Assembly: GCF_014203665.1 (NCBI RefSeq)
Contig: NZ_JACHJN010000002.1
Location: 124,001-188,000, forward strand
Reading direction: 5' to 3'
From: Saccharothrix tamanrassetensis
GTDB lineage: Bacteria > Actinomycetota > Actinomycetes > Mycobacteriales > Pseudonocardiaceae
Length of the DNA stretch: 64,000 nucleotides
Position numbers and translations under genes: made by a program. A model generated the notes under the pieces. That model was given only the letters and a program-made list of their open reading frames with translations. It made no database searches and was not told where the DNA came from. Positions 25,283 to 35,126 of the stretch are shown in pieces. The number at the start of each line of letters is the position of its first letter. The stretch's first letter is position 1.

Positions 25283-25815
25283 TACAGGTCGGTCCGGGCC
25301 AAAATCGCCTCGTGGATCGGCACGGCGATCCGCGGGCTGACGGCGGCCAGGAAGTCGGCGGCGTCGGAGAGCTTCATCCACGGCGCGGCGGTGGGCAGCG
25401 CGAGGACGTCCACCCGCTGCTCGGGCACGGTCAGCGAGTCGCCGGGGTGGTAGAACGCGCCGTGGTCGACCAGGTAGCCGACGTTGGCCGGCACTTCGAC
25501 GGCCGGGTGGATCTGCTCGTGCGGGGCGTCCACCACGTGCACGCGCGCGCCGGCGATCTCCAGCACGTCACCGGGCCGGGCGGGGGTCGCGCCGTCGAGT
25601 TCGTCCGCCGCGAAAAGGTCTGCCCGCGGATTGTCCGCCAGCAGATCGGGCAGGCGATCCGGGTCCAGATGATCGGGGTGTCGATGGGTGATCAGCACCG
25701 CGTCGAGCCCGGTCACCTCCTCGAAACCGGTCGACCACGCGCCCGGGTCGAACAGCAGCCGGGCGGTCCCGGTGTCCACCAGCACGCAGGAGTGTCCGAA
25801 GTGGACGATCCGCAT
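25204..25815 (-). CDS. MBL-fold metallo-hydrolase (UlaG-like)
   Basis: 203 residues. MRIVHFGHSCVLVDTG opens the metallo-beta-lactamase fold, ITHRHPDHLD carries the HxHxDH zinc motif near residue 55, and FYHPGDSL and VPIHEAIL hold later metal ligands. It is the small UlaG-like type acting on a phosphodiester, lactone or thioester; the substrate is not inferable. ATG 25815 follows GAGGAGGAC. The 3' ends of this gene and the DUF2334 gene overlap by 79 bp, tail to tail. Confidence 0.9.
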   Translation of the reverse strand: MRIVHFGHSCVLVDTGTARLLFDPGAWSTGFEEVTGLDAVLITHRHPDHLDPDRLPDLLADNPRADLFAADELDGATPARPGDVLEIAGARVHVVDAPHEQIHPAVEVPANVGYLVDHGAFYHPGDSLTVPEQRVDVLALPTAAPWMKLSDAADFLAAVSPRIAVPIHEAILARTDLYYRVLAGTAPEGVELRVLPRGESAEL

Positions 25816-25926
25816 CTTTGTCCTCCTCATTGTCCGAATACCGACGTTCGGCGGCAGACACGGTCGAGTGACGTCCGACAGTCTCACTAGTGGTAACCGT
25901 CCCTGCTCACAACGTGAGGTGAACCA

Positions 25927-27078
25927 GTGCGGAGCACCCTGCGCCTCCTCGCTGCCGCCCTGCTCGTTGTACCCGTCTTCACGGGAACCGCAAATGCGGT
26001 CGACACCGAGCCCGTCCCGATCCACTTCGAGCAGACCCAGAAGGTCGGCGAGGACGAGGTCGTGTCGACCGTCCTCGGCGGCAAGACCACGTCGACGACC
26101 GTCGACCGGCCCGGCTCGTGGTACGTGAAGACGCACTTCACCGGCCTGCGGCTGATCGCGGGCGACGTGCTCACCGTGTCGAACCCCGCCGGCACGGAGA
26201 CCTACCGCTACACGTCCGACGTCCGCGCGTCGGGCACCGCGTCGCCCGACGCCACCGGCTTCTGGGCGATGTCCGTCACCGGCGACCGCGCGGTGGTGTC
26301 GTTGACCGGCCGCGACGGCGGCCGGGCGCACCCCGCGTCCCGGGTGAGGATCGACAAGATCACCCGTGGCTACACGGAGTCCGAACTCGCCGCAGCGGCG
26401 GAAATCGCGCCGAAGAGCATCTGCGGCACGAACGACTACAAGGACGCCGTCTGCTACCAGTCCAGCAACCCCACCGAGTTCGGCCGCACGAAGGCGGTGG
26501 CCAAGCTGCTGCGCAACGGCGGATCGCTGTGCACGGCGTGGCGTGTCGGGCCGAACAACAAGATGCTGACCAACAACCACTGCTTCACCAGCGGCACCGG
26601 CATCGAGGTGTGGTTCAACTACCAGTGCACGACCTGCGGCAGCACCACGTCCGCCGCGGTCACCAAGGTGCTGGTCTCGTCGGTCCTCAAGACCAACGCG
26701 GCGCTGGACTACACGCTGTTCAGCGTTACCAACTTCTCGACCATCACCTCGTTCGGCTACCTGGAGCTCGACGCCCGCGTCCCGGCCGTCGGCGAGGAGA
26801 TGTACGTCGTCGGCCACCCGGCCGGGAAGCTGAAGAAGCTGTCCCTGCGCGACGACCGGAACGCCGGCGGCTACTGCAAGGTGTCCGCCGTCCGCGTGCC
26901 GGGCGACTCCGCCCAGTCCGACATCGCCTACCAGTGCGACACCGAGGGCGGCTCGTCCGGTTCCCCGGTGCTGTCGCGGCAGACGCACAAGGTGATCGGC
27001 CTGCACCACTGGGGCGGCTGCCCGAACCAGGGCGTGCGGATCGACCTGATCGCCGCCCAGATCACCCCACTGCTGTGA
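25927..27078 (+). CDS. Secreted trypsin-like serine protease
   Basis: 383 residues with a Sec signal peptide (cleavage after TANA, about residue 23). The N-terminal 150 residues form a beta-rich domain of the kind that precedes S1 proteases in actinobacteria. The chymotrypsin-like domain follows with His218 (TNNHCF), Asp261 (ALDYTLF) and Ser344 (GGSSGSP). The residue before the nucleophile is Ser instead of the usual Asp. Several Cys pairs indicate disulfides. GTG 25927 follows GTGAGGTGA. Converges with the epimerase gene with a 17-bp overlap. Confidence 0.9.
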   Translation: MRSTLRLLAAALLVVPVFTGTANAVDTEPVPIHFEQTQKVGEDEVVSTVLGGKTTSTTVDRPGSWYVKTHFTGLRLIAGDVLTVSNPAGTETYRYTSDVRASGTASPDATGFWAMSVTGDRAVVSLTGRDGGRAHPASRVRIDKITRGYTESELAAAAEIAPKSICGTNDYKDAVCYQSSNPTEFGRTKAVAKLLRNGGSLCTAWRVGPNNKMLTNNHCFTSGTGIEVWFNYQCTTCGSTTSAAVTKVLVSSVLKTNAALDYTLFSVTNFSTITSFGYLELDARVPAVGEEMYVVGHPAGKLKKLSLRDDRNAGGYCKVSAVRVPGDSAQSDIAYQCDTEGGSSGSPVLSRQTHKVIGLHHWGGCPNQGVRIDLIAAQITPLL

Positions 27079-28033
27079 GCAGGGCGTCCTCGTCCTCCGC
27101 CGGGAGGCCGGCGCGGCGCTGACGATCCAGGCCGAGGCCGCGTTCGTACTCCAACGAGTCGACCGCGGTCTCGGCCGTCGGCCTGGTCCGCAGGCCCGCG
27201 GCGAGCGCGCGCCCCGCGTCCCGCAACATCAGGGCGCGGTGCGAGGCGGGCAGCCACAGCGGGAGGCTGCGCGGTCCGGACCACGGCGCGATCTCGTGCT
27301 CCTGGAGGACCTCCACCGGGATGCGGACGAGTTCCGTGCCCTGCGGCGCGACCGCCCCGGCGATCTCACCGAGCACCAGGCTCAACGGATCGGCCGGCCC
27401 GATGGCGTCGAACGTGCCGTTGGTCCGGTTCTCCGCGCAGTCCACGACCCAGTCGGCCAGGTCGCGCGCGTCGACGTGCTGGGCGGGCTGGCCGGGCACG
27501 TCCGGGACCGCGACCCGTCCCCCGCGCGAGAGCCGGTTCGGCCAATATCCGAACCGGTCACTCTTGTCACCCGGACCGGTGATCAACCCGGCGCGGACGA
27601 TGAACGCGTCGTCGCCCCGGACGTCCCGGACCGCGTTCTCACTGGCCACCTTCACCGAGCCGTAGCGCTCGGACGTCGTGGGCGCGTCCGGATCGTCCTC
27701 CAGCGGTGGCAACGTGGCACTGCTGCCCGGCGTGGCGTGGTCGGCGTAGACCGAGCAGCTGGAGATGAACGTCCAGTGCCCGGCTCTCAGGTCGCGCAGC
27801 GCGTCCCGGACCCAGGTCACCGACATGGTGGCGAGGTCGACCACGGCGTCGAAGCTCTCCCCGGCCAACTGCCCCAGTCCCTGGTTCCGGTCGACCACGA
27901 CGTGCGCGGCCCCGGCGGGGACCGGCCCGGACTCCCCGCGCGCCGCGCAGATCACCTCGTGCCCCCGCCGCACCGCCTCGGCGGCGACCGCCCTGCCCAG
28001 GAAGGCCGTCCCGCCCAGCACCAGCATCCTCAT
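27062..28033 (-). CDS. NAD-dependent epimerase/reductase family protein
   Basis: 323 residues of the extended SDR type. The dinucleotide-binding MRMLVLGGTAFLGRAV is at the N-terminus, FISSCSVYADH includes the Ser/Tyr region, and SERYGSVKVASE supplies the YxxxK-like active site (Tyr plus Lys). The C-terminal half is the variable substrate lid. Exact substrate unknown; many relatives are sugar or isoflavone-type reductases. ATG 28033 starts the Rossmann fold. It is divergent from purS with 180 bp between starts and tail to tail with the protease gene. Confidence 0.88.
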   Translation of the reverse strand: MRMLVLGGTAFLGRAVAAEAVRRGHEVICAARGESGPVPAGAAHVVVDRNQGLGQLAGESFDAVVDLATMSVTWVRDALRDLRAGHWTFISSCSVYADHATPGSSATLPPLEDDPDAPTTSERYGSVKVASENAVRDVRGDDAFIVRAGLITGPGDKSDRFGYWPNRLSRGGRVAVPDVPGQPAQHVDARDLADWVVDCAENRTNGTFDAIGPADPLSLVLGEIAGAVAPQGTELVRIPVEVLQEHEIAPWSGPRSLPLWLPASHRALMLRDAGRALAAGLRTRPTAETAVDSLEYERGLGLDRQRRAGLPAEDEDALLTAVG

Positions 28034-28164
28034 GATCCCCACCCTCCGGCCCCGCGCTCGTCGCCGCCAGTTCATCCGCCGACGGCGAACAGGGCCCGCC
28101 CACGCGGAATCGGGTGAACCTGTGCCGCCCGCCACCTGTGAAGTTGATGAACACCCAGCTCAGG

Positions 28165-28170
28165 TAGGCT
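28165..28170 (+). promoter_or_regulatory. Probable -10 element of the purSQL operon
   Basis: TAGGCT, the same hexamer as at purD and purC. Here it lies 43 bases before the purS start, leaving a short leader that contains a CAGGGAG ribosome site. Confidence 0.4.
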
Positions 28171-28213
28171 CTGCCAGTACCGCCAGCCACCTCCTACCAG
28201 GGAGCAGCCTGTC

Positions 28214-28453
28214 GTGGCCCGAGTCGTCGTCGACGTCATGCCGAAGCCCGAAATCCTCGACCCGCAAGGACAGGCGGTGGCCAATGCGCTGCCCCGCCTT
28301 GGTTTCGACGGAATCACCAGTGTCCGCCAGGGCAAGCACTTCGAGTTGGAGGTCGCCGACGACGTCGACGACGCCGCGCTCGCCAAGATCGCCGAAACCT
28401 TCCTCGCCAACCCCGTGATCGAGGACTGGGTCGTCACCCGGATCGACGCATGA
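28214..28453 (+). CDS. purS: FGAM synthase subunit PurS
   Basis: 79 residues, normal PurS size. It bridges PurQ and the small PurL and helps channel ammonia. Typical text: [19 protein letters not shown], then [11 protein letters not shown] in the second beta strand. GTG 28214 is preceded by CAGGGAG. Its stop overlaps purQ by 4 bp (ATGA), the first of two such overlaps in this operon. An actinobacterium with small PurL needs this subunit, and all three are present. Confidence 0.96.
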   Translation: MARVVVDVMPKPEILDPQGQAVANALPRLGFDGITSVRQGKHFELEVADDVDDAALAKIAETFLANPVIEDWVVTRIDA

Positions 28454-29121
28454 GGGTCGGGGTCATCACGTTCCCCGGCACGCTGGACGACGTCGACGCC
28501 GCCCGTGCCGTCCGCCACGCCGACGGCGAGGCCGTCGCCCTCTGGCACGCCGATCACGACCTCAAGAACGTCGACGCGGTGATCGTGCCCGGCGGGTTCT
28601 CCTACGGGGACTACCTGCGGGCCGGCGCCATCGCGCGGTTCGCGCCGGTCATGCGGGAAGTGGTCGAGGCGGCCGGGAAGGGGATGCCGGTCCTCGGCAT
28701 CTGCAACGGGTTCCAGGTCCTCTGCGAGGCCCACCTGCTGCCCGGCGCCCTGACCCGCAACGACAGGCTGCACTTCGTGTGCCGGGACCAGTGGCTCCGG
28801 GTGGAGAACAACGAGACCGCCTGGACCAGCCGGTACGACCGGAACGCCGAGATCCTCGTCCCGCTGAAGTCCGGCGAGGGCGGCTACCAGGCCGACGAGA
28901 GCACCCTCGCCGAGCTGGAGGGCGAGGGCCGGGTGGTCTTCCGCTACGTCGGCGGCAACCCGAACGGCTCCCGCAACGAGATCGCGGGCATCACCAGCGC
29001 GAACGGTCGGATCGTCGGCCTGATGCCGCACCCGGAGCACGCGATCGACGCCCTCACCGGCCCGACCGACGACGGCCTGGGCATCTTCCTCTCCCTGCTG
29101 GACGCGGTGGTGAGCGCATGA
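28450..29121 (+). CDS. purQ: FGAM synthase glutaminase subunit PurQ
   Basis: 223 residues, class I glutamine amidotransferase. Nucleophile Cys85 lies in GICNGFQ, and the His/Glu pair is in MPHPEHA near the C-terminus. [17 protein letters not shown] is the family oxyanion region. It hydrolyses glutamine and passes ammonia to PurL. ATGA overlaps join it to purS on one side and purL on the other, ensuring balanced synthesis. Confidence 0.97.
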   Translation: MRVGVITFPGTLDDVDAARAVRHADGEAVALWHADHDLKNVDAVIVPGGFSYGDYLRAGAIARFAPVMREVVEAAGKGMPVLGICNGFQVLCEAHLLPGALTRNDRLHFVCRDQWLRVENNETAWTSRYDRNAEILVPLKSGEGGYQADESTLAELEGEGRVVFRYVGGNPNGSRNEIAGITSANGRIVGLMPHPEHAIDALTGPTDDGLGIFLSLLDAVVSA

Positions 29122-31379
29122 CCCTGGACACCGTCAAGAACGCCGAGACGACGCCCGACCAGGAGCAGCCCTACAAGGAGCTGGGCCTCAAGGACGACGA
29201 GTACACCCGCATCCGGGAGATCCTCGGCCGCCGCCCCACCGACGCCGAGCTGGCCATGTACTCGGTGATGTGGAGCGAGCACTGCTCCTACAAGTCGTCC
29301 AAGGTGCACCTGAAGTACTTCAGCGACACCACCACGGACGAGATGCGCGCCAAGATGCTCGCGGGCATCGGCGAGAACGCCGGCGTCGTGGACATCGGCG
29401 ACGGCTGGGCGATCACGTTCAAGGCCGAGAGCCACAACCACCCGTCGTACGTCGAGCCGTACCAGGGCGCGGCGACCGGCGTCGGCGGCATCGTGCGGGA
29501 CATCCTCGCGATGGGCGCGCGACCGCTGGCCGTGATGGACCCGCTGCGGTTCGGGCCGGCCGACGCGCCGGACACCCGCCGGGTGCTGCCGGGGATCGTG
29601 GCCGGCGTCGGTGGCTACGGCAACTGCCTGGGCCTGCCGAACATCGGCGGCGAGGTCGTCTTCGACGCCACCTACGCGGGCAACCCGCTGGTGAACGCGC
29701 TGTGCGTGGGCGCGATGCGGGTCGAGGACCTGCACCTGGCGCACGCCAGCGGCACCGGCAACAAGATCATCCTGTACGGCGCGCGCACCGGGCTCGACGG
29801 GATCGGCGGCGTCAGCGTGCTGGCGTCGGAGACCTTCGACGACACGGCGGGCAAGCGCAAGAAGCTGCCCAGCGTCCAGGTCGGCGACCCGTTCACCGAG
29901 AAGGTGCTCATCGAGTGCTCGCTGGAGCTGTTCCGCGAGCGCCTCGTGGTCGGCATCCAGGACCTCGGCGGCGCGGGCCTGTCCTGCGCGACCAGCGAGC
30001 TGGCCAGCGCCGGCGACGGCGGCATGCGGGTCCACCTCGACCGCGTCCCGCTGCGCGCCACCGGCATGACGCCGGCCGAGGTGCTGTCCAGCGAGTCGCA
30101 GGAGCGCATGTGCGCGGTCGTGCGGCCGGAGGACGTGGACGCGTTCATGGCGGTCTGCGCCAAGTGGGACGTCATCGCGACCGAGATCGGCGAGGTCACC
30201 GAAGGCGACCGGCTGGTCATCACCTGGCACGACGAGGTCGTGGTGGACGTCCCGCCGCGCACCGTCGCGCACGAGGGCCCGGTCTACCACCGGCCGATCG
30301 AGCGCCCGGCCGACCAGGACCGGCTCCGGGCCGACACCCCGGACGCGCTGCCCAGGCCCGCCCGCGAGGACCTGCTGGAGCTGGTCAAGACCATGGCCGC
30401 GTCGCCGAACCTGGCGTCCAGGCGGTGGGTCACCCAGCAGTACGACCGGTACGTGCGCGGCGGCACGGTGCTCGCGCAGCCCGCCGACGCCGGCATGATC
30501 CGGATCGACGAGTCGACCAACCGGGGCGTCGCGCTGTCCACGGACTGCAACGGCCGCTACACCCGGCTCGACCCGTACGCCGGGGCGCAGCTGGCGCTGG
30601 CCGAGGCGTACCGGAACGTGGCCACCAGCGGTGCGACCCCGGTGGCCGTGACGAACTGCCTGAACTTCGGCTCGCCCGAGGACCCCGGCGTGATGTGGCA
30701 GTTCGAGCAGGCCGTGAAGGGCCTCGCGGACGGCTGCGTCGAGCTGGGCATCCCGGTGACCGGCGGCAACGTCTCGTTCTACAACCAGACCGGTGCGACG
30801 GCGATCCTGCCGACCCCGGTGGTCGGCGTGCTCGGCGTGATCGACGACGTGCGCCGCCGCATCCCGACCGGCATCGGGGCGGAGGCGGGCGAGACGCTGG
30901 TCCTGCTCGGCGAGACCCGGCCCGAGTTCGGCGGTTCGGAGTGGGCGCACGTGGTGCACGGCCACCTGGGCGGCCTGCCGCCGGAGGTCGACCTGGCCCG
31001 GGAGAAGCTGCTGGGCGAGGTCCTGGTGGCCGGGTCGCGGGACGGCATGCTGTCCGCCGCGCACGACCTGGCCGAGGGCGGCCTGGCGCAGGCGCTGGTG
31101 GAGACCTGCCTGATCGGCGAGACCGGGGCGCGGGTGTTCCTGGAGGGCGACCTGTTCACCGAGCTGTTCAGCGAGTCCGCCGGCCGGGTGCTGGTGGCCC
31201 TGCCGCGCACCGAGGAACTGCGGTTCACCGACATGTGCACGGCGCGCGGCCTGCCGTGGCGCAAGGTCGGCGTGGTGGACCCGGAGTCCGACTCGCTGGA
31301 GGTCCAGGACCTGGGCCGGCTCGACCTGGCCGAGCTGCGGGCCGCCTGGGAGGGCACCCTCCCGGCCCTGTTCGACTGA
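29118..31379 (+). CDS. purL: FGAM synthase large subunit PurL (small form)
   Basis: 753 residues, the small PurL that works with PurS and PurQ, not the 1300-residue fused enzyme. It converts FGAR to FGAM with ATP. Conserved segments: [12 protein letters not shown] near residue 55, [20 protein letters not shown] near 100, [11 protein letters not shown] near 550 and [11 protein letters not shown] near 645. ATG 29118 overlaps purQ. The operon ends at a perfect 17-bp stem-loop shared with the convergent muramidase gene. Confidence 0.97.
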   Translation: MTLDTVKNAETTPDQEQPYKELGLKDDEYTRIREILGRRPTDAELAMYSVMWSEHCSYKSSKVHLKYFSDTTTDEMRAKMLAGIGENAGVVDIGDGWAITFKAESHNHPSYVEPYQGAATGVGGIVRDILAMGARPLAVMDPLRFGPADAPDTRRVLPGIVAGVGGYGNCLGLPNIGGEVVFDATYAGNPLVNALCVGAMRVEDLHLAHASGTGNKIILYGARTGLDGIGGVSVLASETFDDTAGKRKKLPSVQVGDPFTEKVLIECSLELFRERLVVGIQDLGGAGLSCATSELASAGDGGMRVHLDRVPLRATGMTPAEVLSSESQERMCAVVRPEDVDAFMAVCAKWDVIATEIGEVTEGDRLVITWHDEVVVDVPPRTVAHEGPVYHRPIERPADQDRLRADTPDALPRPAREDLLELVKTMAASPNLASRRWVTQQYDRYVRGGTVLAQPADAGMIRIDESTNRGVALSTDCNGRYTRLDPYAGAQLALAEAYRNVATSGATPVAVTNCLNFGSPEDPGVMWQFEQAVKGLADGCVELGIPVTGGNVSFYNQTGATAILPTPVVGVLGVIDDVRRRIPTGIGAEAGETLVLLGETRPEFGGSEWAHVVHGHLGGLPPEVDLAREKLLGEVLVAGSRDGMLSAAHDLAEGGLAQALVETCLIGETGARVFLEGDLFTELFSESAGRVLVALPRTEELRFTDMCTARGLPWRKVGVVDPESDSLEVQDLGRLDLAELRAAWEGTLPALFD

Positions 31380-31395
31380 CGCGGGACCGACCGCG

Positions 31396-31438
31396 GAGGG
31401 TGGTTGGAGAGCCCGCGGAGTGCTCTCCAACCACCCTC
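31396..31438. terminator. Strong stem-loop between purL and GH25 gene
   Basis: GAGGGTGGTTGGAGAGC (31396-31412) pairs perfectly with its complement at 31422-31438 around a 9-base loop. It lies between two convergent genes and could end transcripts from both directions. No U tract. Confidence 0.65.
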
Positions 31439-31484
31439 GTTCCGCGGGCGGAACGCCTGGTGCCGGTCACCGTGCCGGTCACCG

Positions 31485-32285
31485 TCAGCCGTTCGCCAGG
31501 GCCTGCAGGCGGTCGTAGGCGCCGTTGAACGAGTTCTGGTCGATCGGCGAGGACGTGTACTGCCAGAACGTGTGGAAGCCCCACGCGTAGGGCAGGGCAC
31601 CGACGCTCGACGCGTAGCGCGCGACCCACAGCGGGTTGGTGGAGCTGAAGTCGCCCGCCGCGCACTGGTTCCACCAGCTCGTGGACGTGTAGATCACCGG
31701 CCAGCGGCCGGTGCGGGCCTGGTAGCGGTCGCTGAAGTCCTTGACCCACGCCACCATCGCGCCCGGGGACAGCCCGTAGCAGGTGGAGCCGTACGGGTTG
31801 TACTCCATGTCGAGCGCGCCGGGCAGCGTCCTCCCGTCGCCCGACCAGCCACCGCCGTTGTCGACGAAGAAGTCGGCCTGGGCGGTGCCGGACGACCGGT
31901 CCGGCAGCGCGAAGTGGTACGCGCCGCGGATCATGCCGATGTTGTAGGAACCGTTGTACTGCTGGGCGAAGTACGGGTTCCGGTACGTGGTGCTCTCGGT
32001 CGCCTTGACGTAGGCGAATCGCTTGCCCTGGCCCCACCAGTAGGCCCAGTCGACGTTGCCCTGGTGGCCGCTGACGTCGATGCCGTAGACCACGGCCTGG
32101 GCGTCGGGGTCGGGGTTGATCACCACCTGCGGGTCGCCTCGCCCCTCGTGCTTGGCGATCTGCGAGCCCATGGCGTGGTCTTCGCCGTGGGCTTGCCCGG
32201 GCGCCGCGTGAACGGGGGTGAAACCGCTGATCAGGACCATGACGGCGGTGGTGAGGAGGGTGGTCGCGCCGGTCGGGATTCTCAT
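31485..32285 (-). CDS. Secreted GH25 muramidase, copy 1
   Basis: 266 residues. The signal peptide is cleaved near VHAA (about residue 28). A short GSQIAKHEGRG segment is followed by the GH25 barrel: VYGIDVSGHQGNVDW has the catalytic-site Asp, RFAYVKATEST the conserved Lys/Glu strand, IRGAYHFALPD the His, and LPGALDMEYNPYG the acidic DxE pair. It cleaves the MurNAc-GlcNAc bond of peptidoglycan outside the cell. ATG 32285 follows AAAGGTACTC. No cell-wall-binding module is attached. A paralogue lies 113 bp upstream. Confidence 0.94.
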   Translation of the reverse strand: MRIPTGATTLLTTAVMVLISGFTPVHAAPGQAHGEDHAMGSQIAKHEGRGDPQVVINPDPDAQAVVYGIDVSGHQGNVDWAYWWGQGKRFAYVKATESTTYRNPYFAQQYNGSYNIGMIRGAYHFALPDRSSGTAQADFFVDNGGGWSGDGRTLPGALDMEYNPYGSTCYGLSPGAMVAWVKDFSDRYQARTGRWPVIYTSTSWWNQCAAGDFSSTNPLWVARYASSVGALPYAWGFHTFWQYTSSPIDQNSFNGAYDRLQALANG

Positions 32286-32398
32286 CGCGAGTACCTTTCG
32301 AGCCAGTGCAGGGGGGTGACTCGTTGGGCAGTGTGCCGCTGTCTTAACCGAATAGCCATAGTTCGTGTTAATTGGTCACGAAAACGGACTAACCCGGC
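32286..32398. other. A/T-rich gap between the two muramidase genes
   Basis: Low-GC stretch for this genome (the centre includes CTTAACCGAATAGCC and GTGTTAATTGGTCACG). It probably contains the promoter of muramidase copy 1 on the minus strand, but -35 and -10 boxes cannot be placed with confidence. Confidence 0.35.
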
Positions 32399-33214
32399 CT
32401 ACCCCAGGGCGACCCCGCGCAACTGCTCCGAGTCGCCGTTGAACAGGTTCTGGTCGCCGGGGAACAGCCCGGCCGCCTGCCACTGCCAGATGGCGTGGCG
32501 GTCCCACCCGTTCGGCAGCGGTCCGAGCTGGTCGTTGTAGTGCGCCACCCACAACGGGTTCGTGGCGCCGAAGGTCACCGTCTTGCCCACGCACAGGTTC
32601 CACCAACTCGTCGACGTGTAGATGGTCGGGTGTCGCCCGGTCCGCTGGACCAGCCGATCGCTGAACGCCTTCACCCAACCCCCCATCGCCTCCTGGCTCA
32701 ACCCGTAACACGTGTCGCCGTAAGGGTTGTATTCCAGGTCCACCGCGCCGGGCAGCGTCTTTCCATCCGGCGACCACCCCGCTCCGTTGTCCGCGAAGAA
32801 ATCCGCCTGCGCAGCGCCGTCGGAACGGTCCGGCAGGGCGAAGTGGTACGCCCCCCGGACCATTCCGACGCGGTAGGAACCGTCGTACTGCTGGCCGAAG
32901 TTCGGGTTGCGGTACCCGGTCCCCTCGGTGGCCTTCACGTAGGCGAACCGCGCGCCGTCGGCCCAGGCCCGGTCCCAGTCCACGTCGCCCTGGTGGCTGC
33001 TCACGTCCATGCCCGGCACGGCGCCGTTCTGGCGGGGCCGGGACGCGCCGGAGCGTCCCCGGCCCTCGTGCTTGGCGATCTGCGAGCCCGCGTAGTGCTC
33101 CGCGGACCCCTCGGGCAGCACCCGGTCGGGCACGGCGTGCGCGGCCGGGGCGAGCGCCAGCGTGATCGCCACCGCGCCGAGCCGCGCGGTCCAGGTGCGG
33201 AGACGGGCCGCCAT
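32399..33214 (-). CDS. Secreted GH25 muramidase, copy 2
   Basis: 271 residues, same plan as copy 1: signal peptide (ending near AAHA), the GSQIAKHEGRG segment, then GH25 with PGMDVSSHQGDVDW, RFAYVKATEGT, VRGAYHFALPD and LPGAVDLEYNPYG. The two are clearly tandem paralogues that have diverged in the linker and C-terminus. ATG 33214 has ACGGGGG six bases upstream; GTG 33220 is an alternative. The separate A/T-rich region before copy 1 suggests independent promoters. Confidence 0.94.
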   Translation of the reverse strand: MAARLRTWTARLGAVAITLALAPAAHAVPDRVLPEGSAEHYAGSQIAKHEGRGRSGASRPRQNGAVPGMDVSSHQGDVDWDRAWADGARFAYVKATEGTGYRNPNFGQQYDGSYRVGMVRGAYHFALPDRSDGAAQADFFADNGAGWSPDGKTLPGAVDLEYNPYGDTCYGLSQEAMGGWVKAFSDRLVQRTGRHPTIYTSTSWWNLCVGKTVTFGATNPLWVAHYNDQLGPLPNGWDRHAIWQWQAAGLFPGDQNLFNGDSEQLRGVALG

Positions 33215-33294
33215 CGACACCCCCGTGAGGCCTAGGCTGTTGGTGCGTTCGGCCTAGATCGTCACGCGTCCCGCGCGGTTCCGCATCCCGGGTG

Positions 33295-34140
33295 TCACCC
33301 GTCCAGACGCTTCAGCTCGTCCTCGGACAGTTCCAGGTGCGCCGCGGCGGCGGAGTCGCGGATGCTCTCCGGCCGCGACGAGCCGGGGATCGGGATCACC
33401 GCCGGGGCCTTGGCCAGCATCCACGCCAGGCACACCTGCTGCGGGCTGACTCCCCGTTCCCGCGCCACGTCACCGAACGCGCCGAACCGCTCGCCGAGGT
33501 CGCCGGCCGCGCTCATCCCGCCGAGCGGGCTCCACGGCAGGAACGCGACGCCCAGCCGCGCGCACAGCTCCAGTTCCGGCTCGCTGGACCGGAACGCGGG
33601 CGAGAACTGGTTCTGCACCGACGCCAACCGGCCGCCGAGCACCTCGTGGGCCTCGCGGATCTGCGCCGGGTCGAAGTTCGACACGCCCGCGAGCCTGATC
33701 TTGCCCTCGTCCAGCAGGTCGGCCAGCGCACCGACCGACTCGGCCGTGGGCACGTCGGGGTCCGGCCGGTGGAACTGGTACAGGTCGATCGCGTCCACGC
33801 CGAGCCGGCGCAACGACGCCTCGCACGCCGACTTCAGGTACTCGGGCCGCCCGTCGAGGCCCCACCCACCGCCGGGTGTCCGGGTGTGACCGCCCTTGGT
33901 GGCCACCAGCACCCCGTCGACGCCCTTGAGGGCCTGCGCGATCAGCTCCTCGTTGTGCCCGAACTCGGTCTCGTCGGCGGAGTACGCGTCCGCCGTGTCG
34001 ATCAGCGTGACGCCCGCTTCCACGGCCGAGCGGATGGTGGCGATGGACCGCTCGCGCGGCGGGCGGCCTTCGAGCGACATCGGCATCCCGCCCAGGCCGA
34101 TCGCACTGACCTGGACGTCTCCGATCCGGCGCTGCTGCAT
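33295..34140 (-). CDS. Aldo/keto reductase
   Basis: 281 residues, an (alpha/beta)8 NADPH-dependent oxidoreductase. It shows IGLGGMPMSL, TLIDTADAYS with the catalytic Asp and Tyr, a Lys in VATKGGHTR and a His in LYQFHRPDP, completing the DYKH tetrad, and the cofactor segment PIPGSSRPESIRD near the end. It reduces an aldehyde or ketone of unknown identity. ATG 34140 begins the conserved sequence; open frame extends 23 codons further upstream without homology. Divergent from a LysR gene, which is the likely regulator. Confidence 0.94.
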   Translation of the reverse strand: MQQRRIGDVQVSAIGLGGMPMSLEGRPPRERSIATIRSAVEAGVTLIDTADAYSADETEFGHNEELIAQALKGVDGVLVATKGGHTRTPGGGWGLDGRPEYLKSACEASLRRLGVDAIDLYQFHRPDPDVPTAESVGALADLLDEGKIRLAGVSNFDPAQIREAHEVLGGRLASVQNQFSPAFRSSEPELELCARLGVAFLPWSPLGGMSAAGDLGERFGAFGDVARERGVSPQQVCLAWMLAKAPAVIPIPGSSRPESIRDSAAAAHLELSEDELKRLDG

Positions 34141-34250
34141 GTGGTCGTCCTCTGGTCTCGGGGTCTGCGTCCGCCCACCAGCCTGCGCCCGCCGCATTAA
34201 GCTGTCCAACAGAAGGTTCTGATGCCATTCAGCAGTTTGGGTGATGAATC

Positions 34251-35126
34251 GTGGAGCTGCGCCAGCTTGAGTACTTCGTCGCCGTGGCCGAGGAGTGCCA
34301 CTTCACCCGGGCTGCCCGACGAATGCACGTCGCTCAGTCGGGGCTTTCCGCGTCGATCCGCGCGCTGGAGGTCGAACTCGGCGCGCCGCTGTTCGTGCGG
34401 TCCACCCGGCAGGTCGAGTTGACGCAGGCCGGACGCGCGCTGCTGGTCGAAGCACGGCGCGCGCTGGACGCGATCGACGCCGCACGCGACGCGGTGGCGT
34501 CCGTCCAGGGACTCCTGCGCGGCACGCTGTCCGTGGGCAGCATCCAGTGCCTGCACGCCGTGCACCTGCCGGCGGTGCTCGCCCGGTTCCACGAGCTGCA
34601 CCCCGGCGTCGAGATCCACCTGCGCCAGGCGGGTTCCGGTGAGCTGGTCGACCTGGTCCGCGCGGGCCGGCTGGACCTGGCGTTCGTCACCTCCGCCCGC
34701 ACCGCCGACCTCCAGGCGTCCACGTTGGACAAGGAGGGCATGGTGCTGGTGTGCGCGCCGGACCACCCCTTCGCGCAACGGGAATCGTTGCGGCTGGCCG
34801 AACTCGCCGGTCAGTCCTTCGTGGACTTCAACCCGGACTGGGGCACCCGGGACGACGTCGACCGCGCGCTCGCCGAAGCCGGCGTGGACCGGCGGGTCGC
34901 GGTGGAGGTGAACGACGTCCACTCGCTGCTGGACTTCGTCGGCTTCGGGCTCGGCGTCGCGCTGGTGCCCGAGTCGTTCCGGCACAAGCAGTCCCGCGCC
35001 CGGTTCGTCCCGCTGGAGGACGCGCCGTCCACCGGGTCAGCGGTCGTCGCGGGCGGCACGGTCAGCGCCGCCGCCTCCGCCCTGCTGGACATGGTGCTCG
35101 AAAGTCGCGTGCTCGCCACCGGTTAG
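34251..35126 (+). CDS. LysR-family transcriptional regulator
   Basis: 291 residues. The N-terminal winged helix VELRQLEYFVAVAEECHFTR with AQSGLSASIRALEVELG is classic LysR, followed by the two-lobed effector domain (LSVGSIQCLHAVHLP...DLAFVTSARTADLQ). Start GTG 34251. It is divergent from the aldo/keto reductase gene with 110 bp between starts, the layout in which a LysR protein controls its neighbour. Its last 90 bp overlap the convergent pentapeptide-repeat gene. Confidence 0.94.
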   Translation: MELRQLEYFVAVAEECHFTRAARRMHVAQSGLSASIRALEVELGAPLFVRSTRQVELTQAGRALLVEARRALDAIDAARDAVASVQGLLRGTLSVGSIQCLHAVHLPAVLARFHELHPGVEIHLRQAGSGELVDLVRAGRLDLAFVTSARTADLQASTLDKEGMVLVCAPDHPFAQRESLRLAELAGQSFVDFNPDWGTRDDVDRALAEAGVDRRVAVEVNDVHSLLDFVGFGLGVALVPESFRHKQSRARFVPLEDAPSTGSAVVAGGTVSAAASALLDMVLESRVLATG

